A stretch of DNA of 64,000 nucleotides from Plazaster borealis (Eukaryota; Echinodermata; Asteroidea; Forcipulatida; Labidiasteridae), in assembly GCA_021014325.1 (NCBI GenBank), contig CM037460.1, forward strand, positions 21,420,044-21,484,043, read 5' to 3'. Under the pieces are notes generated by a model. The model searched no databases and was not told the DNA's origin. It was given only the letters and a program-made list of their open reading frames with translations. Made by a program: the position numbers and the translations under genes. The stretch's first letter is position 1. Each line of letters opens with the position of its first letter. Positions 55,201-64,000 of this stretch are shown one piece after another.

Positions 55201-58200
55201 GATGAAAAACAAGTAAACTAACGTTTTTTGTTACTATTATGTTTATGTATTTCGTCATTGATGCAAGAAAACTACATACAGGCAATAAAAATAAGATGAA
55301 ACTGTAATTGTGTTGCAAGACATTCCCTGAAAAAGCGCCCTCACGCGGTCAAAAATATGGTCAATTGTTGCCAGGTAAATTTCCAGTGTTTATGTAATTC
55401 AAGACCAATTGCAAAGTAGGATTTGAAATGATGAAGTTACAATCAAGTGATGTTTGCGGAGACACCATGTAATAAATCTCTTATGAATTGTGTGGCGGTT
55501 CTGAGAAGAACAAGTCGCCATTTTGATTAGTTTGCTCTGATCATCTTTAATTGATTGCTGGTACCTTACATCTCAGAAGTCTGTATGTTGATTTTGTTGA
55601 AATATCAACCCAGTCTGTCATACTCAGTTGGGAAAAAAAACATTTCTGGTCCAGTGTAAGTTGTAAGATTTACAAACTGCAGTATACATGTATGTGGGGA
55701 CTTTCTTGAAATTCGGTCCCAGCTTTTCTTTCATTTCCCCCCATTTTTGTCTCAGTCTGCTGGAGCAAGTCTTGACACGCTTTGAGGAGGAGAACGGCGG
55801 GCAGTTGCTTGTTGCCTCTCTGTGTCTTCTGGAATGTTCCTGTCGTGGACTCCTTGAGACAGAACTCTTGAACATCTTGGGTGATGAGGATAACCTCATG
55901 CCCGGGAAAAACAACTCAGGAAAAATGGAAAAGGGACAGGAAGGTATTAATTACTGAAATAAGACTTTAAAAATAAGTGATTTTGTTTTTTGACTGTGTA
56001 TTGGCAAGGTCGATCTAATCGTTCCCATTTATACTGCATTGGTATAAGTCACCTTAAAATGACCTCTGTGAAAGTTTGAGGAAAACTCAAGTTGAAACCA
56101 AAGTTTTGGAACTTGTGCATGCCTTACCTGCAGTCATTGTTTCTAGAATGTTTGTTTGCAATTTCTATAAAAAAAAGAAGTAATCAAGTGCATGGCATTA
56201 CACACATCTGAAACAGGGCACCTACTTTGGTGAAAACACAATTATCAAAACTGGATTTTTAAAAATCTTGTTACAATAAATATTTTAATGTCCCTGTAAG
56301 TTCACATTTTTGTACATGACTCTTGTACCGTTAACCCATGTCTGCCTCAAATGCCCAGCTTCATTGGAAGGATAGTCATAGCTGACTTAGGTCATCCACC
56401 AGAGTGACACCATGAGCTACTTGAACAACACTGGGAGACCTGGGGATGACCCAGGCTACTCATACAAAGTCAATGACACCAGAGCTGGCAAAGGATAGCT
56501 AAGTAATATTTTCATTTTAATGAGGAGAAATGGTAAACATTAGAAGTCACTTTTTCCTGCAGAAAACAGAGAGAAGACGTCGGAAGACATTAGTCCTCTC
56601 TCAGCTCACAAATGGGCTCGCATCTTTCGTGCCTTGAAGCCGTTTTTACGTCCGTTTGGCGACAGTGGAGAGGGGAGGCTGGATTTCTATCATCGTGCAC
56701 TCAGCAAGGCTGTTAGGGCAAAGTAAGTAATACTCGACCAGGCTTTCAGGGCAAAGTAAGTAATACTCGACCAGGCTTTCAGGGCAATGTAACAAGGCAG
56801 TCAGGGTAACATACAGTAAGAAGCATCTTTCGGGGCATGTTATCCTACATCAGTGTAGGGCAACAACAACTTGAATTAATTGGTCTTCATTTCATGATGC
56901 GAGAATAGACTGATCCATTAAGCTGCATTTCTGTGGTTGAATTTATTTTCAGGTATTTCGTCGATGGTCAACAGAACAACTCTGAGATCAGCTCAGATGG
57001 GATCTACAATTGGTGGCATACCAAACTGGCCAACCATTTTGAAGGGGTGACAAATCTGGAGCGGAAGGCAGAGGTAGGTGTCTTCATTACATACATGTAG
57101 ATGAAAATATTACTTGGTGTGAACATTTGAATCTGATTTAGGATGTGGGACTTTAATTAGGGGGAGATTGACTTGATGGCATACAAAGCTTCAAGTACAC
57201 AGAGTTGAGAAGAAATTTCAGACTTTTATCTGAGTTCAGACTTTTTTATGTCTGTCTATTGAAGAAAGTAGCTGTTATTTTCATATAGCTGCATGTATAA
57301 AGAAATCCTGCTGTTTGATGTACTTCTCTTGCACTGTGGATACTCTACCCAAAAGGATCTTACAATCTAACTCCGGGCTCGATTTCACAGAGATTTAAGA
57401 TTGATCTCATGTGCAAATCTATCTCAATTGCTAAGCAAAATGTGATGTCACAATACAAATTACTACCTGCTTGTGTGGTTCCCCCTGTCACATTGCTATT
57501 TTATTGCACTTCTGTGAGTTCCATACAAGTACACCAGTTTGTATTTACCAAGAGTGCGCCCTCAAGTGGTAGACAATATACTGCAGTTTGATTGGTTAAA
57601 GCTAATTTACAAAGGTTCGAACATGCTCAACTCGGGCGAAACTGCCTGAGAAGCAAATATTTTCTTGACGGGGTTGATATTTCACTGCAAAGTCCGCAGT
57701 GAAGCAGCTGCCAAAAAGTGATGATGATATAAAACTTGCATCCATGATGGACCTGGATCTATTCTTTCCACAGTTCTGTTCACTTCTAAAGCGCTGAATT
57801 CTGTAGTAAGCACCTGCCAAGACACATGGGCCCCAAATTGGATACTTGGTTGTTTTTAATTGACAATGACTTGGATTTCAATTCAAAGTAATCTCCACTG
57901 GATGAAGGTTCTTGTAGCACAGAAACTTTACTGATTTGGACTTGAAAATTCAAGTCAATGCAAAATCTGAAGAAAACAAAGTTTCCAGTCCTTTGATAGT
58001 ATGTTCTCTGGATTTAAATTACGGGCGATTCATAATACTGCGCCTTCTGCGGTTTACCCCGGAGAGGCAATTGTCCCCCAAAGTGTTCGACAATCACACT
58101 ATGCAAGTCAGCACTGCAAGGGCAGTTAGGACCTTTAAATGGACAATGACATGAACACTTTCACCAGCCTCGCAAAAATGTGAGTTCTTGCTGCTTTGCA

Positions 58201-61200
58201 AACCACAGACGTAACTTAATCAATCGGTGTCATCTGTCAGGCTCTGTAAGACAACCAAGAACTTGTCAACCTTTTTCCCAAGATACATTGCAAAAATAGC
58301 CGATCACCTTGGCAAACTGTAGAGGGCAAACTGTAGAGGGCAAACTGTAGAGGGCAAACTGTATGTGAATTGCCGGTATTGATGTGTTTTTTGTATGTAT
58401 TGTCTATGTGTAAAAAAAACCTGCTGAATAATAAGAAATAAATAAGCATTTATGAGCTGTCTTGTTAAATTTCAGGAATACCCACATCACTTGATTAAGA
58501 TCAATGACACGAAGCGTTTGATAGAATTCTTAAAGGACTGGAATGTATTTCATCATTATTATGTTGAAGAGTTCAGCGGAGAGTTATTGGCTCTTTGGAG
58601 ACAGGTGTGTTTGCTCATTCATATCATTGAAGAATTCAGTGGAGTGTCATGGCCAAGCAGTCTAGCTTCACTGGACAAGCTATTGTTTGAATTAGGCATG
58701 ATATTCTTTGTACTTTAATCTGATTTCCGATTTTGTTTTTGCCCTAGGAACATCAAATGATTAAACAGCATTTAGGAAAAATTATCAAAATCTTTACCAA
58801 ATGTACTCAGTAAGATTTTTCCAAAATTTGTTTTAATGGCCTGATGTTTTGACCCTGGCAGAGTCTTTCTCAAATACTAAATGAACTTGCACATAATTTT
58901 ATATGCAGTAAGATTTTCCTACTCTTTTTAACTACATGACGCTGAATGACAACTTTTCAGCAAAACTTTTTCAAACTGACATAGGACGCTTATAAACATT
59001 TGAAACAACTTTGGATTGTCCTGTTTTGATTGGTCGGTTGACTGGCTGACATAAAATTATGCCCCCAGACAAGTGCACAGGCATGCATTTACTGTGCTCT
59101 GGCTTTGTTATGCTCGAAATCTCCCTTTTTCCGAGGGTTATTAATGTGTAATCTCTGATTCCAGACCTTCGTCCTTTTGTTGATAGGCTACCACCATTGT
59201 CTACCAATGTATTCGGCATGGGAGGCAAGTCTGAGATTCCAGCCTACCATGGTCGATTTTCGGCCATGGCTTACGGTCTCATCCAGTGAAGATATTATAT
59301 AATTTCTCCAAAATTCTGGTGCATTTTATGAACGTTTGTTGTCTTTACTTTGTTCTAGTAAGGGTTTCATTGTGACAGCAAAAAAAAATAATAATAGTGT
59401 TCCGAAAGGTTTGAAAAAAAAAAAAGGGCCTACAGCATAGATGCACAGTACCGTTGTGAACTTAAGTGGTTTTGAGGTTAAAATATTACGCCTGTTTGTG
59501 ATGTCAGCTGCTTCACATGTGTGAATACCTTAACAAGATTTTAATGAATTTAATGTGGAAAGTGTTGAACGGTTATAATGATTCTTGGCTTGTCTAGTGT
59601 GTTGTGAAACTTTGTATCTATTCGATCCACAGGCATCCGACTCCCAGAAAACAATGGAAGAGTGTTACCTTAAGGCTCTTGAGGTCATGAAAGATGACCC
59701 AACAACCAACTTGGAAGACCTTGGTCTGCTGTATGAGAAAGTTGCTCGAGTGTTGTAAGTCAGTTAATAATAATAATAATAATAATAATATAATATTTCC
59801 ATGTCACAAAGACATCACAAAGCGCTGTACAATAAAAATCCAAGTTATTAAAAAATACAGATAAATTGATTATTAACAATATCAATAACAATATTAAATT
59901 ATAAAAAAGTGACTCTGAAAAAGGTGAGTTTTCAATGGAATTAAACAAATTTCAAGGGTATCAGCAGGTCGGATTGCCGTCGCCAGCCCATTGCATGAGC
60001 GGGGGGGGGGGGGGGGGGGGGGGGGGGTTGTCGAGCGCAGTTAAGGACGGACGTATGGGGGAGTAGGGGCGGGCGGGCTAAGGTTATGGGGTATGAGGGG
60101 AGGGGATGTAACATTAGAGAGGATTAAGGAAATTTGATTCAGTTGAAGTTTAAAAAAATAATACAAATAATAGTGTACATTTATAATGTGCCATGTCTAA
60201 ATGACGTAACTCGTGCCGCCGAATTATATCTGGTGGAGATTGTTAAGAATAATTTATGAGACAAAGCAGCAATCATAATACATTACCTAGAAAGGGATAC
60301 AAGGTGAGGTTGTGCATACTGCTACCATACCATGTCAGAAACACAGGGACAATCTATCTTCTTCTCTTCACAATGTACTGGGTTCTTTTACGTCCATTAC
60401 ACAGCGCACAGGGAGCTACAGCTTGATGTCCCATCCAAGGGACAAATCAATAATGGTTATGTCTTGCTTAAGGACACAAGTGTCAAGACCAGGACTCGAA
60501 CCCACACTCTGCTGATCAGAAACACCAAAGCTTGAGTCAAGCGCGCTTCACCGCTCGGCCACGATCAAACACAACTTTTAACCCATATTTGCCTTACTGG
60601 TCACAGTAGATAAACACTGTTCCTTCCTAATCCCATGCGGTGCTTATTGCTTTCCAAATAAATAAATATCATGTATAAAGTTTAGGATGCAGTATAGTTC
60701 AAATACATGTATTTCCATCCAATATCAATTAATTTCCCAGTGTTATGAACACTCCAAAGATTTCATCCTTGCATCAGCAGAGACAATGTTTTCTCTGCCC
60801 ATTTAGTCGAGAAACCCCTCGACCTCAATTCTCTCATTACCCTGATTGAAGTGAAAAAGAATAAAAACAAAGAACTATCAATGGTGTTTGGAAGTAACTA
60901 TATATGGTGAACTTACAGGTACAACCATGAATAATTTTTTCTGAGAGGAGTACGTGTTGGCTCTGACAAGAGGTGGGGTGGTGCATAGGGCCTATAGCTG
61001 CCAGACCATTCTAGAAAGAGCCTGTTTCACGAAACTTTACACAACTGCGTAAGTCCACTGGTGCAAGATATATTGTGTTTGTATAGTGCACAACTTAAGC
61101 AATAAATGTTGCGCAAGTGGACTTCTGCAGCTGCGTAAAGTTTCATGAAATCGGCAGCTGGGCAACCCAGCTAACAATTTGACGTTTTCACAACGTTGTA

Positions 61201-63792
61201 ATGAAGTCAGACTTTGGTGTAAGTAACGTTATTAATATAGCGTTGTAACAACATAGCTCTGTCTTTTATTTATGACAACCGATAAAAAAAAACTAAATTG
61301 AGAACAAACATTGTTTGCGATGTCAAACATTTGGCCTACCAATAGTTGTTAGCTAATGTCCTCCAAAACCATCCAAACGAGCTGCTATTCAACACAATGG
61401 TCTAAACATCGCCAATACAAACTAAATTACAATGCCAAACGATGTCATGGTCAAAACATAAATACTATTATTTGTACGTTGTAATTTAACTAAAATACAT
61501 TGTCACAACGTGATGGTAAAAACAAAGATGCTACATTGTGATAAAACTACAAGGCCACAACATGATGGTTACAATATACGTTTGAAGGTTGCGACAACGT
61601 GGCTGTCACAACTTGAATAGTAGGCTACTTTATTTTGTTTGCAATACCAAAATACGACGACAAGACAACATACAGCCAAAATTTTAATATTACGTTTTAA
61701 TGTTACCAAAATACAACAAGTAGACAACGTGACTGCCACAATGCTACGTTATAATAATACAAAAATACAACGTCAAGACATTGTGACCAGCGCGATTTAA
61801 ATATGACGCCTTGATAAAACCAAAATACAACGTGCAGACAACTTGCTTGTCACAACATAATTACTTTGTTTTATTGGACCAAAATATAACTTATCGACAA
61901 CGTTGTTGCATTAACTTAAATACTACATTGTAACCAAAACTTAACGTTGTGAACACGTTAAGTTTAAAACCTTTCAGTAATGTTGCGTAAATTACCAACA
62001 TGCAACCAATGTACATGATTGGTTGAAGATCGATCTGACATTCTTGCAGCGTAGTTAAAACATTGTCATCCCATCGACCAAATTGCAACCTTATCACAAC
62101 ATTTTGCAACGTTGTATCAACGTATTGTGTTAGCTGGGAAGCCTCTTCTGTTTATGATAAATGTACAAGGTTCTTTTAAGTGCATTCACAGCACACAGGA
62201 CCTATGCCTTTTTTTCCCATCCAGCTGTTTCTGGAATGGTCTGGCAGCAACAGCTGCCATGTTCTCGACATTTTGAACAGTATACTCTGCTCATCTTCAG
62301 GAGAATGGTGGATTGCTGGTGGTGCTGAGGCTTAACCTCCAAAAAGAGATTTATCCATTGTTGTACCCGCAAGTTTACCAGTTATAGTTACTTCCTGCTA
62401 TCTTCACCATGCAAAGCTTCAAACATCACTTAAAAGAACTTTCTGTTCCAAACTAATTAATTACCAATGTTTTCTTTTTGTGTCGACAGTAGGCAGGACA
62501 ATCAGCTGAAAGGTGGCTTTTCACTGCTGCAGAAGCTTTTCGCTGTTGAAGAAGAGCTTGGTAATCGTCCGGAACGCATGATGGCAATACATGACTTAGC
62601 TGCTAGTTTGTCTGCTGCGGTAAGCTAACCCACTTCAATGTATTAGTTTTTATATCAACAGACTGTGCAAGTCTTGTGCATATTTGAACTTCCGGGACCA
62701 TTGTGGTCCCAACCGTATGGAGATTTACATGGGCAAGATTTTGTTTTGTCAATTATTTTAGTTTAACGTGGTTTATGACCATGAAAAATATATATGTTGT
62801 TGAGAATGTAATACTTGGTGATTTACAAATATGAAAGTAAAATCAATTCAACAATATAACAAAGAAAACCCAGGAATTAAACTTGACCTCAGCTTCCGGT
62901 TGTTGCAAAAAATTAAGAATTTGTGCTCACCTCCGATCACAAAACTTATGTAAACGCTTGTTTTGGATGCACGATGATAATCGCCAGATGCTGTATTTAC
63001 AACGCGAAGCCTTTTCATTGCAGTCTATGGTTGTTGAGGCGTCAGTGTCCTCTATAAACTGCGTCAAACGTTAATTTTACGCCTGTGTGGCCATCGCGAA
63101 TCCGCGTAAGGGGTTTCTGAAAAGTTAAGATCAAATAAGCATCCTTGTCCCAGAGTTTTAATTTTACTTCAATAATAATTAACACATTATTTGTGTATTT
63201 ATTATAAAAACTAAAACTGATTTTATAAACATGCAATGTTGTTGAGATTTTGTCATTAGATATAATTGAAAACAAAGATATGATTTCAGAGAAACAAAAA
63301 TTTCTTCGTTTGACGTGTTTTCTCGTTCCGATATGCGCGAGACTTGCACAGTCTATAGTAGTCTTTACCAATGATACAGCAGTTTGTCAGATCACGACTT
63401 TAAGGTACTTTTATTTGCAATTTCATATAATGTGCCCCACCACATTCTGTCAAAAGTGCACCATATATTACTGTAAGAAACAGTACGATGGTGTGAGTAG
63501 AATCTGTTAGTGTCATTCAGTGCTTCAATCCAAACTCCCTTGTTTGGTGCCCCTTCAAAAGTTTCTCCTTAGACTTTAAGATTTTCCAATGGAAGTGCCC
63601 TTTGCAAAATGAAAATGGCCTTGCCCTCCCCAAGATGAATTTCCAGGCCTGATATCTGACATATTTTACCAACAGAAAGTTCAACTTCATAATTATATTG
63701 TGAAAGCAATGATGCCAGATCTGAAGCCTGCAATACAGCATCGTATGAAGGCGTTGGAACTCAGTAAAGACCTCAAAGGAGAAGAGTTTAGG
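44147..63792 (+). CDS. DUF4062-NACHT-helical repeat (STAND NTPase) protein, 5' part, 19 coding exons
   Basis: Predicted signal-transduction NTPase; substrate and pathway unknown. Exons: 44147-44353, 45059-45127, 45357-45463, 47184-47317, 48301-48434, 49091-49279, 50710-50766, 51027-51163, 52145-52256, 53213-53320, 53740-53913, 54350-54537, 55756-55943, 56563-56722, 56953-57073, 58476-58604, 59633-59754, 62490-62619, 63676-63792. They sum to 2583 nt (861 codons) in frame, all GT-AG. Residues 50-64 (IFVSSTFRDFHAERE), 89-92 (DLRW) and 155-164 (SVTEMEIMHG) are the DUF4062 hallmarks shared with human TEP1. Walker A is GGPGTGKS at 317-324; Walker B is VIIIIDALNQ at 409-418. From about residue 735 the chain looks like TPR-type helices. 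It starts MGCGS, a good myristoylation signal. Animal homologues are often named TPR repeat-containing protein DDB_G0287407-like; I assign no symbol. The last exon ends at a donor, so the gene continues to the right. Confidence 0.93.
44362..44500. repeat. GCGGCTGTTGC palindromic repeat
   Basis: TTCGAATTGGCGGCTGTTGC and the inverse-like CATAGCCGCAGCCACTTTTTG. A second copy is at 49945-50060 (TCCAAATTGGCGGCTGTTGC; GTAGCCGCATCCGATATTTG). Confidence 0.6.
46450..46560. repeat. dispersed repeat, second copy of 9465-9580
   Basis: Same three blocks in order, in an intron of the NACHT gene. Confidence 0.65.
47430..47910 (+). repeat. degenerate tandem repeat in the NACHT-gene intron
   Basis: About six loose units with GCATTGCTATTGCTGTACC, TTATCTTGATTCAAAGA and AGTAA..GCAGCTTTG. 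A segment around 47625-47700 (TGTTGGGCC palindrome) looks inserted. Confidence 0.55.
48028..48275 (+). mobile_element. tRNA-derived SINE, family B, second copy
   Basis: GGCTCAGTGGTTTCTTTCCC, GGTTCGAATCCCACC and CCTATTCATCCTG, with an AAATAAATAAGTAAATAAAT tail. It ends about 25 bp before the acceptor of the NACHT-gene exon at 48301. Confidence 0.82.
50710..54537 (+). CDS. NACHT P-loop NTPase module, exons 7-12
   Basis: Residues 281 to about 503. Exon 51027-51163 carries LLLLGGPGTGKSS (Walker A). Exon 52145-52256 carries WHVFYHFVGAVPGSPN, the strand after the P-loop typical of TEP1/NPHP3-like NACHTs. Exon 53213-53320 carries KPVIIIIDALNQ (Walker B). Exon 53740-53913 gives WLPSKLGPQIRCIFSMID, the usual strand after Walker B, followed by PLDMSSREAIVQETLGNY. 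Each core motif is intact, so ATP binding is expected. Confidence 0.88.
51595..51965. repeat. CCCCGGGG-rich palindromic repeat
   Basis: CTATTCCCCGGGGGCAACC, AATCCCCGGGGAATAAC, CCTGCTCCGGAGTAGG and several GGGAATA words, GC-rich against its surroundings. In an intron of the NACHT gene. Confidence 0.6.
52587..52705. repeat. two tRNA-like 3' halves in inverted orientation
   Basis: GAGCGGGATTTGAACCTGG on the left is the inverse of the right-hand CAGGTTCAAATCCAGTTCTCG region. The centre contains an A-box-like TGGTAGAGCGTCGG. No acceptor pairing; not a tRNA gene. Confidence 0.65.
52888..53170. repeat. AAAGGTAGGGTCATCAT dispersed repeat, second copy
   Basis: Same blocks as 29015-29340. Ends about 45 bp before the acceptor of the NACHT-gene exon at 53213. 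Confidence 0.6.
54058..54155 (-). mobile_element. tRNA-like SINE head
   Basis: On the minus strand: CGCTCAGTTGGTAGAGCGCC (A box) and GTTGGTTCAAATCCCG (B-box arm), bracketed by 'gatattgaca' repeats that also occur in the fold-back at 31876-32106. Confidence 0.65.
54950..55072. repeat. imperfect inverted repeat
   Basis: GCATTGTTGCAGAATATAATC at 54954 pairs with GATTATATTCAGCGACAATGC near 55050; TTTCCATTTC pairs with GAAATGGAA in the middle. Confidence 0.6.
55158..55357. repeat. 22-bp perfect inverted repeat, 156-bp spacer
   Basis: Arms 55158-55179 and 55336-55357 share GACCGCGTGAGGGCG and its inverse exactly. Probably a MITE. In an intron of the NACHT gene. Confidence 0.75.
55980..56230. repeat. 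dispersed repeat, second copy of 35570-35850
   Basis: Same ordered blocks, in the NACHT-gene intron following the exon at 55756-55943. Confidence 0.65.
59633..63792 (+). CDS. start of a helical (TPR-like) repeat region, exons 17-19
   Basis: Residues about 739-861. ASDSQKTMEECYLKALEVMKD, LGLLYEKVARVL, GFSLLQKLFAVEEELGN and IQHRMKALELSKDLKG have the spacing of paired helices as in TPRs of this family. The repeats are degenerate, and most of the array presumably lies to the right of the window. The domain call rests on helical pattern and family architecture. Confidence 0.6.
60001..60027. repeat. poly(G) run of 27
   Basis: Homopolymer followed by a G-rich stretch to about 60115. Could be real or a sequencing/assembly artefact. 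Confidence 0.85.
60310..60566 (-). mobile_element. tRNA-derived SINE, family A, reverse copy
   Basis: Read on the minus strand the head is GTGGCCGAGCGGTGAAGCGC (A box) and GGTTCGAGTCC (B box), with Leu/Ser-like spacing. The body then matches the copy at 19128. There is no paired 3' acceptor arm, so it is a SINE and not a tRNA gene. Confidence 0.78.
60998..62247. repeat. outer inverted repeat around the ACAACGT-rich element
   Basis: CTGCCAGACCATTCTAGAAA at the left and its inverse at 62225-62247 (about 20 of 23 positions). Either an older element or half of a worn SINE/MITE into which the inner element inserted. Confidence 0.5.
61166..62138. mobile_element. ACAACGT-rich TIR element, 973 bp
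   Basis: Begins CCCAGCTAACA and ends TGTTAGCTGGG. The interior is built from many irregularly spaced ACAACGT / ACGTTGT-type words on both strands. No coding capacity. In an intron of the NACHT gene. Confidence 0.72.
62660..63356. mobile_element. GTGCAAGTCT-family element, long form
   Basis: Ends AGACTGTGCAAGTCTTGTGC and GCGCGAGACTTGCACAGTCT, and GGGACCATTGTGGTCCC at 62696. About 0.7 kb, with no coding frame of note. In an intron of the NACHT gene. Confidence 0.75.
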
Positions 63793-64000
63793 GTAAGGAC
63801 CATCGCCAGATTATTTATCTTTCTTGTTGCTCTTTGAAAGCACACTTTTTTACCGTGTCTTTTTTTTTAAAACTGGAACCTATAATAAAAGAGGACAACA
63901 GGGTCCCTGGTTGGGTAAAGCTCCCCAGTTGGAAAGTGTGTACAAAATCAATGGGAGCTGTTGCAAAAAAATACAAACAAAAATAGGAGGTCCCTGATTG

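Noticed and set aside
54839..55318. 159-codon minus-strand open frame
   Set aside because: Spans an inverted repeat in a NACHT-gene intron; composition looks like translated AT-rich non-coding DNA.
60001..60115. G-quadruplex regulatory region
   Set aside because: Possible in principle, but a 27-base homopolymer in an intron is equally likely a sequencing or assembly artefact.

Overview
The window is animal nuclear DNA: intron-rich, AT-rich, with GT-AG introns and very many short inverted-repeat elements and tRNA-derived SINEs. Protein similarity and repeat families I recognise (the GGGCCCAATTTCATA inverted-repeat element; the family ending in 'cactattggtaa' / 'gcatatgttgggatacacc') point to a marine deuterostome, most likely an echinoderm such as a sea star or sea cucumber. 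The phylum call is inference; the gene calls are firm.

Layout. (1) 1-14.4 kb, minus strand: 5' part of SF3B3 (spliceosome SF3b subunit 3, SAP130). Eight coding exons encode residues 1-411 of a protein that is about 1217 residues in human; the rest lies beyond the left edge. (2) 14.4-16.8 kb: head-to-head interval between SF3B3 and COG4, presumably holding both promoters. (3) 16.8-35.1 kb, plus strand: complete COG4 (conserved oligomeric Golgi complex subunit 4), 18 coding exons, 756 residues. (4) 35.1-44.1 kb: COG4 3' UTR, then gene-free repeats and low-complexity DNA. (5) 44.1-63.8 kb, plus strand: 5' part of a DUF4062-NACHT(STAND)-helical-repeat protein, 19 coding exons, 861 residues, running off the right edge. 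All exon joins in the three genes keep the reading frame.

SF3B3 (pre-mRNA splicing) and COG4 (Golgi retrograde tethering) are unrelated in function, but they are also adjacent and head-to-head in human, so this arrangement looks like ancient microsynteny. The third gene resembles the central part of TEP1 and bacterial/animal STAND NTPases, and begins with an N-myristoylation-type MGCGS.

The introns are a dense record of transposon activity. I could define several elements by terminal inverted repeats plus target-site duplications: twin 1.08-kb elements with 6-bp duplications, three hAT-like elements with 8-bp duplications (one nested in a MITE, one nested in a dead LINE fragment), a 1.34-kb element full of GTCCGTCCCTCAC motifs that splits one copy of a duplicated segment just upstream of the NACHT gene, and a four-copy MITE found only in SF3B3 introns. 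No CRISPR, operon, rRNA or functional tRNA gene was seen.
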